Below are positions 14,679-22,826 of a stretch of 35,457 bases of DNA, one piece after another. The DNA lies in assembly GCA_022510845.1 (NCBI GenBank), contig JAFLSR010000024.1, forward strand, positions 1 through 35,457, written 5' to 3'. Numbering within the stretch: the stretch's first letter is position 1; each line of letters opens with the position of its first letter. A program made the translations under genes and the position numbers. Under the pieces are notes generated by a model. It was not told the DNA's origin. It saw nothing but the letters and a program-made list of their open reading frames with translations, and ran no database searches. This DNA is from Treponema sp. GTDB taxonomy: Bacteria; Spirochaetota; Spirochaetia; Treponematales; Treponemataceae.

Positions 14679-15056
14679 TCATTCATATTCTACATATACC
14701 TTTTCTTCTTTGGAAGTCGCTGTATTGATAAAGGAAATCAATCGCTCTATGATTTCTTTGGCGATTTTAATCATCTCTTTGTTTTTTGTATTCAGCAGAT
14801 TTTCGTCAAACGCCTTTAATTCTTCAAATACATTGTCCGAATGACTCATTTCCCACTTTTCGTCATAAAACCTATCTTGATTATAATAGCATTCGATTAT
14901 CCCATTCCTTTGAAAGTCGGGCTTAAAACATCCTTCCAAAATCGCGTTGAAGAAACCGGCCCAAATAACAAATCCGATTTCCTTGCCGTTTTCCTCGCGC
15001 CATATTTTCACTCTTCCTTCGCCTTCGTAACCTTCATAATATTTTTTGTCCAGCAT
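14679..15056 (-). CDS. Small cytosolic protein, possible immunity protein
   Basis: 125 residues, no family recognised, no signal peptide or membrane segment. It is acidic with many aromatics (DKKYYEGYEGEGRVKIW, CYYNQDRFYDEKWEM) and a helical C-terminal part (KIAKEIIERLISFI). An AAGGAG site overlaps the end of the upstream gene, whose stop is only 3 nt away, so translation is coupled. Size, charge and position between a surface protein and a SUKH protein are typical of immunity genes; this is inference. Confidence 0.65.
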   Translation of the reverse strand: MLDKKYYEGYEGEGRVKIWREENGKEIGFVIWAGFFNAILEGCFKPDFQRNGIIECYYNQDRFYDEKWEMSHSDNVFEELKAFDENLLNTKNKEMIKIAKEIIERLISFINTATSKEEKVYVEYE

Positions 15057-15059
15057 TCG

Positions 15060-16232
15060 CTACTCCTTGCCGCCTTTCCTTTTCCTTATCGCAAGCAGAA
15101 GCGCGGCGAGCAGGACTGCAAGAACCGCGACCCCTGCCGCAACTGGCACGATGGGCAGGGCGGCGGCTTTCTTCGCGTCCGCTTCTTCGCTCGGGCTTTC
15201 GGCGGCTTCGGGGAACGCGGCATTTTCTGTAGGCTCTGCGTGTTCCGTGGCGGGCGCATCCGCCGATTCTTCCTTGTTGGCGTTCTCGCTTGTCATCGCT
15301 GTCGCGTTGCCGTCGTAGTCGCACGTGCCGTCCGCGTGGCGTGGCCACTTAAATTCATCTGGATTTATTGTGTTCTGTCCTAAATATTCTTCCAGCTGAT
15401 TTTCATATTTATTATAATCCTGATACTTAGCCAAAAAAACTTCTGTCGGCACTTCGATTAGTCTCTTCAATTTGTGATATTCGCTTATTTGCAGTTTAAC
15501 AAAAGACAAAAGAGGTGTGGCAGAATCGTTCAAATAAATATTGCAATAATCGCCATCGAATTTAAATTCAAATCTTTTTAATTCATCAGTTTCAAATTCA
15601 TAATCTGAAAACTCTTTTTCATTAAGCAAAGTTCCGTCCGAATATATGACAAATCCATCGTCCGTGTTCTCAATGATTGTATTCGCAATGTCGCCAGACA
15701 GTCCCAGACCTATTTCGGCATTGGTTATCATCATAGGTTCTCGCAGGACTTCTGCATACCAACCGTCATCATATACATTTGCCTCTCCATATCCTTTTAG
15801 TTGCGGCTGATAATCCAATGCCAATCGTATGTTTTGGTTTCCTATCATCTTCAGCAGATACTTTCTCACCCACAGTGCATCGCTTTCATCTTCAGGAACA
15901 GAAAGATATTTGCTTTCTATGATTTGCTGTGATTTTACTGATTTTATGTCATTTGCGTTGACCCTAAGGGCTTCGCCTTCTGCGCTGTATATTTGTATGA
16001 AAATATTGGACACAACATCTTCATGTAATTTTGAAATATCGGATACGACGTTTCCATATAATCTTACATGGTCGCCTTCTTTCAGTATCTCTTCTGCGTC
16101 GTAATATATGCCGTTCCAATCGCTTTTCATTTTATATATTGGAGTGTCCCGTATGGCAATATAATCATTTCCTTGCGGAAACAAAGCAAACAACAAAAAG
16201 ATAAAACCACAAAAACATATTATTCTTTTCAT
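15060..16232 (-). CDS. Secreted single-pass membrane protein with C-terminal stalk and anchor
   Basis: 390 residues. I use the ATG at 16232: AAGGAG 6 nt upstream, and a clean signal peptide (MKRIICFCGFIFLLFALFP). The outside part starts with a stretch that looks SH3-like (YIAIRDTPIYKM, EGDHVRLYGNVV), then a domain I do not recognise with many Asp/Glu/Tyr. Residues about 320-365 are an Ala/Glu/Pro/Ser-rich stalk, followed by one membrane segment (VPVAAGVAVLAVLLAALLLA) and RKRKGGKE at the inner face. It heads the operon with the two cytosolic genes. A sensor or receptor for the immunity locus is possible; function unknown. Confidence 0.75.
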   Translation of the reverse strand: MKRIICFCGFIFLLFALFPQGNDYIAIRDTPIYKMKSDWNGIYYDAEEILKEGDHVRLYGNVVSDISKLHEDVVSNIFIQIYSAEGEALRVNANDIKSVKSQQIIESKYLSVPEDESDALWVRKYLLKMIGNQNIRLALDYQPQLKGYGEANVYDDGWYAEVLREPMMITNAEIGLGLSGDIANTIIENTDDGFVIYSDGTLLNEKEFSDYEFETDELKRFEFKFDGDYCNIYLNDSATPLLSFVKLQISEYHKLKRLIEVPTEVFLAKYQDYNKYENQLEEYLGQNTINPDEFKWPRHADGTCDYDGNATAMTSENANKEESADAPATEHAEPTENAAFPEAAESPSEEADAKKAAALPIVPVAAGVAVLAVLLAALLLAIRKRKGGKE

Positions 16233-16272
16233 CGGTGTCTCCTTGATTCTGATTATACCACATTCCGCGCCC
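16230..16272 (-). promoter_or_regulatory. Promoter/RBS block, copy 2 of a duplicated cassette
   Basis: TGG-TATAAT (-10 at 16257-16252), AAGGAG, ATG; nearly identical to 12166-12208. The predicted leader is only about 12 nt long. Confidence 0.6.
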
Positions 16273-16623
16273 TTGTGCGTGTAATTTCTGCAAACTGCGA
16301 GTCGGCTTTCCGTCCGCATACTTCCTGCGCCCCCTTGACAAAAATCCGCGCTCCGACAAGAATAGGGGAGCGAACCGGGGCTGTTTTTTGCCAAACACGC
16401 CCGGCGCGTTTCGGTGAAGTTTTTGTCGAAAATTTCTTGTTTTTCCCCACAAAGTATACAAAACATGTTATACTATCAAAACGCAAGACAGAGTTGGCGG
16501 CGCACTTTCATCGCAGAAACTCATCGACTGCGATTTTTCGCTTTGCTACAAAATCATTTTTTTAACAGTTCGGAAGTTGACACTTTCTTCTCTGTTAAAA
16601 AATAATGAAGGAGAATATTTTTT
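16273..16623. other. Intergenic region upstream of the first chemotaxis receptor
   Basis: No gene is supported here. It holds an extended -10 TGT-TATACT (16466-16474), a stem ATCGCAG (16510-16516)/CTGCGAT (16528-16534) followed by T5, and a second promoter candidate TTGACA (16577-16582) with AATAAT (16601-16606), 18 nt apart. The stem before the second promoter could end or attenuate transcription from the first. Confidence 0.4.
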
Positions 16624-18693
16624 ATGCAGAAAAAATTAAGGCATCTGGTTTTGGCGGTGGCGATTGCCATCGTTGTCGTGGCTGATTTGCTCATCGTGAG
16701 CGCGATTGCCCGCTCTTCGTTTAAGGAAAATGCAAGGGAACAAATGAATCTTTACGCCCAACTTCGTACCCTTGAATTCGAGGCGAGCATGAACGAGCAG
16801 TTGACTCTCGTGCGGCAAATGGTCAAAACTCCGTCCATCGTAAAATACCTCATCAATCCGAGAGACGAGGAAAATCGCTCCGTGGCGTTCGAGGACTTCC
16901 TCACTTTCCAAAACTCTTTTTTGAGCAAGTCCGTTTTTTGGACAAGCGACGCCGACTTGGAATTCTGGAGCGGCATGGAATATTCCTACACGGTTAATCC
17001 AAGCGACCCGAACGACTACTGGTACAACATGACGCTCTACGAAACGGACGAATACAACTTCAACATCAACTACAACGAGGCTTTGAACGCGACAATGCTT
17101 TGGGTGAACGCCGTTGTGCGCGATTCAACTGGAAAGCCGGTCGGCATGGCTGGAACGGGAATTCCTCTCCAAAACTTCATCGACACGATGTATGGCGGAC
17201 TTAACAAAAGAACCACGATGTATCTTTACAACGACAAGGACGAGGTTACTGGCGCGCTCGATTCAAGCATCCTCAAAGACAAACTCAGCGTATACGATAT
17301 GCTTCCGTATCTTAAAAGCACTGATACCAAGCCGGAAAACCTTTCGTTCAGTTCCACTCGCGAAGGCGAATACCTTGTCGCGCCGCTTTCGCTTGTGCGT
17401 TGGCACATGGCCTTGTTCATGCCGTACACGTTCGCCGACTGCATAAAGAACGCGGTTGTTCCTTTTGTGACAAGCGCGCTCATCATCGCGGTGATTGCGA
17501 TTCTTGCAACGGCAATCTTAAGCATCATAGGACAACTCACCGTCCTCAAAAACGCCGTGGCAGAACTTTCGAGCGGCAACGCCGACTTGACAAAGCGCGT
17601 TTCTGTGAGCGGACGCAGCATCTTCCGCGTGTTCGGCGAACTTGTTTCGGAGGAGAACAACTTCATCAAAAAATTGCAGGAACTTGTCGGGGCGATGAAA
17701 AACTCGAAGCAGTCGCTCATAACGGCAGGCAATCAGTTGAACGAAGGCACTGGCGATACGGAAACCGCAATCGAACAAATCAGCGAAAGCATAAACGGAG
17801 TGAGCGAGAATCTTTCTCGGCAGAACAGGTGCGTAGAACAGACATTGGAAAGCGTCCAAGTGATTCTTGGCAAAATCAAATCGCTTGAAACGCTCGTTGT
17901 TTCCCAAGGGCAGGCGGCAAAGGAAGCGGCTTCCGCAGTTGAGACGATGATTTCCAACATTGACGAAGTGAACAATTCCGTGGACAAGATGGCATCGTCA
18001 TTCGACACGCTCGCTTCGGATGCCGAAAGCGGCGCGAAAACACAGACCGAATTGCAGTCGCAGATTACGGAGATTGAAACGCAGTCAAAGCTTTTGAGCG
18101 AGGCGAACACGGCGATTGCCAACATTGCCGAGCAGACGAACTTGCTTGCGATGAACGCCGCAATCGAAGCGGCTCACGCTGGCGAGGCAGGAAAAGGATT
18201 TGCAGTCGTTGCGGACGAAATCCGAAAACTTTCAGAAACCTCTTCTACGCAGTCCAAGACAATCGGAGATCAGCTCAAGCACATTCAAGACACAATCGAA
18301 ACGGTAGTCCAAGCGACGCAGCGAGGCGTGCAAGGCTACAATCACCTTGCGAACGAAATCTCCGCGACAGAAACCCTCGTGCGCCAAATAAAAAATACCA
18401 TGAGCGTACAGCAACAAGGTTCGGCTCAGATTACCGACGCGCTGCGCGGAATGAACGCCAGCACCGAGCAAGTGCAAAAAGCCTCGCAGGAAATGACAGA
18501 AGGAAGTCGCGCAATCATGGAAGAGGTGGATGCCTTGCAAGAAGAAACCCTCGCAATGAAACAGGGAATGGACGAAGTGAATCGAAGCGCAGGCAAAATC
18601 AGCGAAACAGGAAATTCGCTTGCCGACATCTCGAAACTCATGGATCAGTCCATTGGCGAGATAGATAAACTTGTAGACCAGTTTACAGTGTAA
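16624..18693 (+). CDS. Methyl-accepting chemotaxis protein
   Basis: 689 residues. GAAGGAG lies 10 nt before the ATG. A membrane segment at about 7-29, an outside sensor of about 230 residues with double-Cache character ([39 protein letters not shown]), a second membrane segment at about 283-308, a HAMP-like linker ([19 protein letters not shown]), then a long helical signalling domain. The CheA/CheW-contact tip with [20 protein letters not shown] is at about 500-520. The C-terminus has no CheR pentapeptide. Ligand unknown. A strong terminator follows, so the gene is transcribed alone. Confidence 0.95.
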   Translation: MQKKLRHLVLAVAIAIVVVADLLIVSAIARSSFKENAREQMNLYAQLRTLEFEASMNEQLTLVRQMVKTPSIVKYLINPRDEENRSVAFEDFLTFQNSFLSKSVFWTSDADLEFWSGMEYSYTVNPSDPNDYWYNMTLYETDEYNFNINYNEALNATMLWVNAVVRDSTGKPVGMAGTGIPLQNFIDTMYGGLNKRTTMYLYNDKDEVTGALDSSILKDKLSVYDMLPYLKSTDTKPENLSFSSTREGEYLVAPLSLVRWHMALFMPYTFADCIKNAVVPFVTSALIIAVIAILATAILSIIGQLTVLKNAVAELSSGNADLTKRVSVSGRSIFRVFGELVSEENNFIKKLQELVGAMKNSKQSLITAGNQLNEGTGDTETAIEQISESINGVSENLSRQNRCVEQTLESVQVILGKIKSLETLVVSQGQAAKEAASAVETMISNIDEVNNSVDKMASSFDTLASDAESGAKTQTELQSQITEIETQSKLLSEANTAIANIAEQTNLLAMNAAIEAAHAGEAGKGFAVVADEIRKLSETSSTQSKTIGDQLKHIQDTIETVVQATQRGVQGYNHLANEISATETLVRQIKNTMSVQQQGSAQITDALRGMNASTEQVQKASQEMTEGSRAIMEEVDALQEETLAMKQGMDEVNRSAGKISETGNSLADISKLMDQSIGEIDKLVDQFTV

Positions 18694-18720
18694 AACATCA
18701 CGAATGATTTTGATGGCTTA

Positions 18721-18746
18721 AACCCCGACGCTCCGCGTCGGGGTTT
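18721..18746 (+). terminator. Intrinsic terminator after the first chemotaxis receptor
   Basis: Stem AACCCCGACGC (18721-18731) with GCGTCGGGGTT (18735-18745), loop TCC, then TTT. Eleven perfect pairs. Confidence 0.85.
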
Positions 18747-18802
18747 GTTGATTGCCGTTTTCGTTTTACTGCGAGACAGCATTTTCGGCAACGGAGAAAA
18801 AT

Positions 18803-19498
18803 TTGAATACAAAAACTTTGGTCAAAAAAATGCGCTTGAGCGATGCCGCGTTCGAGAAAATAAAAAATTCCATCAAAAATGCGGAAAGCAAAACTTCTGG
18901 CGAAATCGTAATCGCGGTAACGGCGGAAAGCAGCGACTATTCTTTTTGGGAACTTTCCGCCGCGTTGATTGTTTCGCTTGCAATTACAATCGCCGCCTTG
19001 CCGTTCGCAAAAACGATTCGCGCGTTTTACGAAAGCCTCAATTGGAGCAGCCCCGAATGGTACTTGCCCGCCATCTACAGTTTTGCGAGTTTTTGTCTGA
19101 TTTTGTTTTTGTTCTTTTTGTTCAACATCCCCGCGTTGGACAGAATTGTCATTCCGAATTTTTTCAAGCGAAAAGAAGTAAGCGCGCGAGCGATGCGCGC
19201 GTTCACCGAATGCGGAATTTATTCCACGCGCGAGCACACGGGCATTTTGATTTTCGTTTCGTTTTTGGAAAGGCAAGTCAGAATCGTGGCGGACGAAGGA
19301 ATCGCGAAAAAAATCGGCAACGACTTGTGGAACATAATTGCGGACTCTCTTGCATCCGAAATCGGCAAAAAAAATATCGAAGGCGCGTTTTGCGACGCAG
19401 TGGAAAAATGCGGCGAACTTTTGGCGCAATATTTTCCCGCGGACGAAAACGACAATCCCGATGAGTTGGACAACGGATTTTTGATTTTGGAAAAATGA
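18803..19498 (+). CDS. TPM-domain membrane protein
   Basis: 231 residues from a TTG at 18803 with GGAG 6 nt upstream; the first ATG in frame (18830) has no RBS. A TPM-like domain is interrupted by two membrane segments: the early part reads SGEIVIAVTAES, then LSAALIVSLAITIAALPF and SFASFCLILFLFFLFNIPAL, and the second part has STREHTGILIFVSFLERQV and VADEGIAKKIGNDLW, typical of the family. TPM proteins are often found in LemA-TPM-TPM operons of unknown role at the envelope. Here two TPM genes are adjacent but no lemA is visible. Confidence 0.75.
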   Translation: MNTKTLVKKMRLSDAAFEKIKNSIKNAESKTSGEIVIAVTAESSDYSFWELSAALIVSLAITIAALPFAKTIRAFYESLNWSSPEWYLPAIYSFASFCLILFLFFLFNIPALDRIVIPNFFKRKEVSARAMRAFTECGIYSTREHTGILIFVSFLERQVRIVADEGIAKKIGNDLWNIIADSLASEIGKKNIEGAFCDAVEKCGELLAQYFPADENDNPDELDNGFLILEK

Positions 19499-19542
19499 TG
19501 CGCAAAATAGAGTTTTGCTTGCTCGTCTAGTGAAACAATGTG

Positions 19543-19566
19543 ATACCCCATACCTGTATGGGGTAT
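19543..19566. repeat. 24-bp palindrome upstream of the second TPM gene
   Basis: ATACCCCATAC (19543-19553) and GTATGGGGTAT (19556-19566) around CT. The short loop favours a protein-binding DNA site over an RNA hairpin, though as RNA it could end the first TPM transcript (no T run follows). A decayed copy lies after the second TPM gene. Confidence 0.55.
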
Positions 19567-19606
19567 GTCGGTCTTCTTACGAAGAAAGAGTTGAAGAAGG
19601 GAAATT

Positions 19607-20494
19607 ATGCAAAAAAATACTCGTTTATCGAATTGTCGTTTCTCATTTCATCGCGAAACGGCGGTTTCAATGCGTACAGAAATTGAGATTTATGCACGCA
19701 TCACAAAATTAAAGAGCGTGTTTTTTGTTTTTTTGATTTTGTTTTGCAAGAATTTTTTTGCGTTGGAAATTCCGGCTTTGACAAGTCCCGTCGTGGACAA
19801 TGCGAAAATCATGTCGGAAGCGAAGCGGCAAGAACTGGAAGAATTTCTGCTTGCGTTCGATAAAAATTCTTCGGCGCAAATTGCGGTGCTCACGATTCCT
19901 TCGCTCAAAGACGAATCGCTTGAAGAATATTCAATAAAAGTGGCGCGTGAATGGGGCTTGGGAAATGCCGAAGACAGCAAGGGCGTTTTGCTTTTGATTG
20001 CATTCAACGAAAAAAAGATTCGCATCGAAACCGGCTACGGCGTTGAAGGAGATTTGACCGATGCAAAATGTGGAATGATAATCCGCAACGTCATCGCGCC
20101 GAATTTCCAAAACGGAAAATATTCAGAAGGAATCATAAAGGGCGCGAAAGCAATCGCAAAAATCATTGCGCCGGACGCGCTAGATTCGAGCGGCGTTGAA
20201 ATCGAAAAAGATGTTGAAGCCGACCCAGTTGCGATAATCGCGATGACAATATTTTTCATCTTGTATTTCATAATGTTCACTGGAATGCTTTCCACAAAAT
20301 TTAACTTGTTGCGACGCTGGCTTCCTTGGGCGCCGTTTTTCGTGAGCCGCGCAAACAGCCCTGTACGAAGAACGCCCTATTACACGACTGGCGGCTTCCA
20401 TTCAGGTTCGGGTGGATTCGGCGGCGGCTCTCACGGTGGCTTTAGTGGCGGGGGAGGCGGATTTGGTGGCGGCGGCGCGAGTGGCGGCTGGTAA
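19607..20494 (+). CDS. TPM-domain protein with signal peptide and Gly-rich tail (YgcG-like)
   Basis: 295 residues if translation begins at 19607 (GAAGAAGGG just upstream). An ATG at 19670 would place the signal peptide (VFFVFLILFCKNFFA) nearer the N-terminus and may be the true start, although its RBS is poor. After the signal come the TPM domain (PVVDNAKIMSEAKRQELEEF, SSAQIAVLTIPSL, RIETGYGVEGDLTDAKCG), a membrane segment (IIAMTIFFILYFIMFTGM) and a Gly/Ser-rich tail ending GGGGASGGW. This is the common architecture of YgcG-type proteins, with the TPM domain outside and the tail inside. The biochemical role is not settled. Confidence 0.85.
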   Translation: MQKNTRLSNCRFSFHRETAVSMRTEIEIYARITKLKSVFFVFLILFCKNFFALEIPALTSPVVDNAKIMSEAKRQELEEFLLAFDKNSSAQIAVLTIPSLKDESLEEYSIKVAREWGLGNAEDSKGVLLLIAFNEKKIRIETGYGVEGDLTDAKCGMIIRNVIAPNFQNGKYSEGIIKGAKAIAKIIAPDALDSSGVEIEKDVEADPVAIIAMTIFFILYFIMFTGMLSTKFNLLRRWLPWAPFFVSRANSPVRRTPYYTTGGFHSGSGGFGGGSHGGFSGGGGGFGGGGASGGW

Positions 20495-20513
20495 GATTTG
20501 CGCGACAATCGCC

Positions 20514-20534
20514 GTACCTCATCTGGTATGGGGT
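20514..20534. repeat. Degenerate copy of the ATACCCCATAC palindrome after the TPM gene
   Basis: TACCTCAT, then CTGG, then TATGGGGTA: the right arm matches the copy at 19556-19566 closely, while the left arm has decayed. The two copies bracket the second TPM gene. Confidence 0.4.
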
Positions 20535-20570
20535 ATCTTCATGCAAGCGAAAATGCGCCAAATCAGCGGC

Positions 20571-21452
20571 TTATTTTGAATCGTCGTTCTTTACAAGCCA
20601 AATATTCATATCAACAAGACAATTTTTTTTGGAAGGCACATTTATTCCGTCAACAAGACCCATGCACGAATATTGCCAAAAAGTAAATCGATATGGGGTC
20701 TGCGGAATTTTTTCATAGTCGGCATACCAAAAATCAAACTCATTCAATTCTTCCAAATCCAAATGGAACGCCTGCCACATCATATTCATATAAATCATCG
20801 GCGTGTATCCTGCGTCACGAATCGCCTCGCAAAACGTCCGCGCATTTTCTGTAAACTGCTTTTTGGAAACGCCGTCTGTTCGCGCGGTATCCCAAGGAAT
20901 GCTTTCCGGGTCATAAACCACAGGCAGGGTAATTTTATAATCTTTGATTTCACGCAAAACAAACCGCGCTTCTTCCAGAGCTTCTGCTTCATTGATGGCT
21001 TGCGCAAAAATGTACACGCCCACTTCAATCCCTGCGGCAAGAGCCTCTTTGACATTCTGATGGAAACGCGTGTCAATTTTTAATTTGCCCGATTTATAAC
21101 CCATATAGCCTACGCGCAAAATCACAAAGTCCACGCCCCATGCTTTGACTTTTTCCCAGTCGATTTGTCCATCGTGATGCGAAATGTCGATGCCTTGACG
21201 CGACACATATTTTCCATCAGAGCCTGCATAAATCATGCGGCTTCCATAAGAGATAAAATCGTCTTTGCGAAAATCATGCCGCGCGACATTTTTGTAAAGG
21301 GTAGTTTCGTGCTGCCCGCCGCCAGCATCAATGAATTCGAATTTGTTCGATGCACAAGAATTCATCAAAATGAAAATAGCAAGCAAAAAGAATGTTTTAA
21401 ACAATTGAAATTTTTGAAAACATTGAAAATTAAAAGAACAAATTTTTTTCAT
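20571..21452 (-). CDS. GH25 family muramidase, lipoprotein
   Basis: 293 residues. An AAGGAGA site precedes the ATG at 21452. A long signal ends in a spirochaetal lipobox (IFILMNSCASN, Cys33), so the enzyme should be membrane-anchored. The GH25 barrel starts at about residue 85 with GIDISHHDGQIDWEKVK, then VILRVGYMGYKSGKL, GVYIFAQAIN, PVVYDPESI (acidic catalytic region), FDFWYADYE and FTFWQYS, and ends VDMNIW. GH25 enzymes cut the MurNAc-GlcNAc bond of peptidoglycan. A role in cell-wall turnover is more likely than defence, since it is anchored to its own cell. The gene stands alone. Confidence 0.88.
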   Translation of the reverse strand: MKKICSFNFQCFQKFQLFKTFFLLAIFILMNSCASNKFEFIDAGGGQHETTLYKNVARHDFRKDDFISYGSRMIYAGSDGKYVSRQGIDISHHDGQIDWEKVKAWGVDFVILRVGYMGYKSGKLKIDTRFHQNVKEALAAGIEVGVYIFAQAINEAEALEEARFVLREIKDYKITLPVVYDPESIPWDTARTDGVSKKQFTENARTFCEAIRDAGYTPMIYMNMMWQAFHLDLEELNEFDFWYADYEKIPQTPYRFTFWQYSCMGLVDGINVPSKKNCLVDMNIWLVKNDDSK

Positions 21453-21862
21453 CGAAAAATTCTCCTTGAAAAAGACGATGTAATAACTGCGGCGCGATGA
21501 GAATTTTTATCGCAATGCATTCTTGCCCAAAAAATCAAATCACAAAATTATAATAGTCAATCGCAACAATTCAACCAGTTGCGATAAGCGGCGGAAAGCC
21601 CCAAATGACGCGCGAGTGTCATGCCGCCGCGTCGAGGAGCAACGCACTGCGGTGCGACGGAAGTTTTTATCGCAAGCCTCCTCCCCAAAAAAATTAAATT
21701 ACAAAATTGTACGGCGTTTCCTGATAAACATAGTAATTCAACCAGTTGCGATAAGCGGCGGTTTACCCCAAATGACGCGCAAGCGTCATACCGCCGCGTC
21801 GAGGAGCGACACACTGTGGCGCGACGGAAGTTTTTATCGCAAATTCCTCCTCCCCAAAAAAA
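21453..21862. repeat. Tandem ~168-bp repeats made of metA 3' ends plus a GC-rich palindromic element
   Basis: ATTCAACCAGTTGCGATAA occurs at 21569, 21736 and 21905 (steps 167 and 169 bp); the last lies inside metA. Each unit joins the last part of metA to about 110 bp with ends TTGCGATAA/TTATCGCAA and inner GC-rich palindromes. In the middle copy (21694-21750, minus strand) the 18 C-terminal codons of MetA plus stop are kept with five silent changes and no amino-acid change; the outer copy (left end near 21492) is decayed. No gene is supported in this stretch. Confidence 0.8.
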
Positions 21863-22777
21863 TTAAATCACAAAATTATAAGGTGTTTCCTGATAAACAT
21901 AATAATTCAACCAGTTGCGATAAAAAAGCGAAGCCGTGCTGCGCCAATTGGAAACCGGCGCGTTGTTCGGATTGTCATCGGGAAAATAATTTTTTGGAAT
22001 TTCAATCGATATGTTTTTATTTTTGTCGCGCCAATATTCATCGAGCAAAGTGTTCGTGTCATATTCCAAATGCCCGGTGATGAAAATCGCATTGTTTTCG
22101 TTTGTCTTGATTATCGCAGGTCCGCTCTCCTCGCTCTCCGCCAAAATCATAAGTTCGGGATGCGATATGATGTCGTCATAGTGAATTTCTGTGTGGCGCG
22201 ATTGCGGAATAAAAAATTCGTCATCGAATCCGCGGAGCAGCGGGTCGGGATTTTGCTGAGAACGTGTGTTCTTGAAAACGCCGAACATTTTTTTTGGCAA
22301 ATCATATTTTGGAATTCCGAAGTGATGATACAATCCAGCCTGCGCCGCCCAGCAGATGTAAAGCGTGGAAAAAACATTTAGCTTTGCCCAATTCATAATT
22401 TCGCAAAGTTCATTCCAATAGTCCACTTGCTCAAACTGAATCTGTTCCACAGGCGCACCAGTTATAATCAGCCCGTCATATTTTTGCGAAAGCATCTCGC
22501 TCGAAGGAATGTAAAATCGTTCAAGGTAGTCTTCCAAAGTGTGCTTTGAATTGTGGCTTTCCATTCGAATCAAAGAGATGTCCACTTGGAGAGGCGTATT
22601 GGAAAGATGCCGCAAAAGTTGAGTTTCAGTCGTGCACTTGATTGGCATCAAATTCACGATAGCGATTTTGAGCGGACGAATATCTTGAATCATGGCACGC
22701 TCTTCTGTCATAACAAAAATACTTTCGCTTTCGAGAATTTTTCTTGCTGGCAAATCAGTTTGAATTTTTATCGGCAT
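21863..22777 (-). CDS. metA: Homoserine O-acyltransferase MetA, acetyl-CoA type predicted
   Basis: 304 residues, full length. Catalytic Cys142 lies in YICWAAQAG (140-148), and the His/Glu pair in TGHLEYD (234-240). Residue 111 is Glu in ITGAPVE; in this family Glu there goes with acetyl-CoA and Gly (E. coli) with succinyl-CoA, so the product is likely O-acetylhomoserine, the first committed step to methionine. No SAM riboswitch or leader is present: the -10 ends 7 nt before the ATG. The 3' end has been duplicated downstream in tandem without harming this copy. The gene is divergent from an alpha/beta-hydrolase gene and shares a palindromic promoter region with it. Confidence 0.93.
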   Translation of the reverse strand: MPIKIQTDLPARKILESESIFVMTEERAMIQDIRPLKIAIVNLMPIKCTTETQLLRHLSNTPLQVDISLIRMESHNSKHTLEDYLERFYIPSSEMLSQKYDGLIITGAPVEQIQFEQVDYWNELCEIMNWAKLNVFSTLYICWAAQAGLYHHFGIPKYDLPKKMFGVFKNTRSQQNPDPLLRGFDDEFFIPQSRHTEIHYDDIISHPELMILAESEESGPAIIKTNENNAIFITGHLEYDTNTLLDEYWRDKNKNISIEIPKNYFPDDNPNNAPVSNWRSTASLFYRNWLNYYVYQETPYNFVI

Positions 22778-22784
22778 AAAATTT

Positions 22785-22817
22785 ATTGTAGCATAAAAAT
22801 CGATTTTGTGCTACACT
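22785..22817. promoter_or_regulatory. Divergent overlapping promoters in a near-perfect palindrome (metA / hydrolase)
   Basis: Minus strand TGC-TACAAT (22793-22785) faces metA; plus strand TGC-TACACT (22809-22817) faces the hydrolase operon. The arms TGTAGCA and TGCTACA flank a centre of AAAATCGATTTT, so the region of about 29 bp is symmetric. Starts are predicted 1-3 nt from both ATGs. A dimeric regulator or polymerase competition would couple the two genes. Confidence 0.55.
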
Positions 22818-22826
22818 TGCCTTAAG

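Noticed and set aside
21693..21862. Second metA-derived gene
   Set aside because: Only the last 18 codons are duplicated; there is no start codon or body, so it is a displaced gene end.
21523..22080. 185-codon plus-strand frame across the metA repeats
   Set aside because: It runs antisense to metA and over tandem repeats; its length comes from repeated sequence without stops, and there is no RBS.
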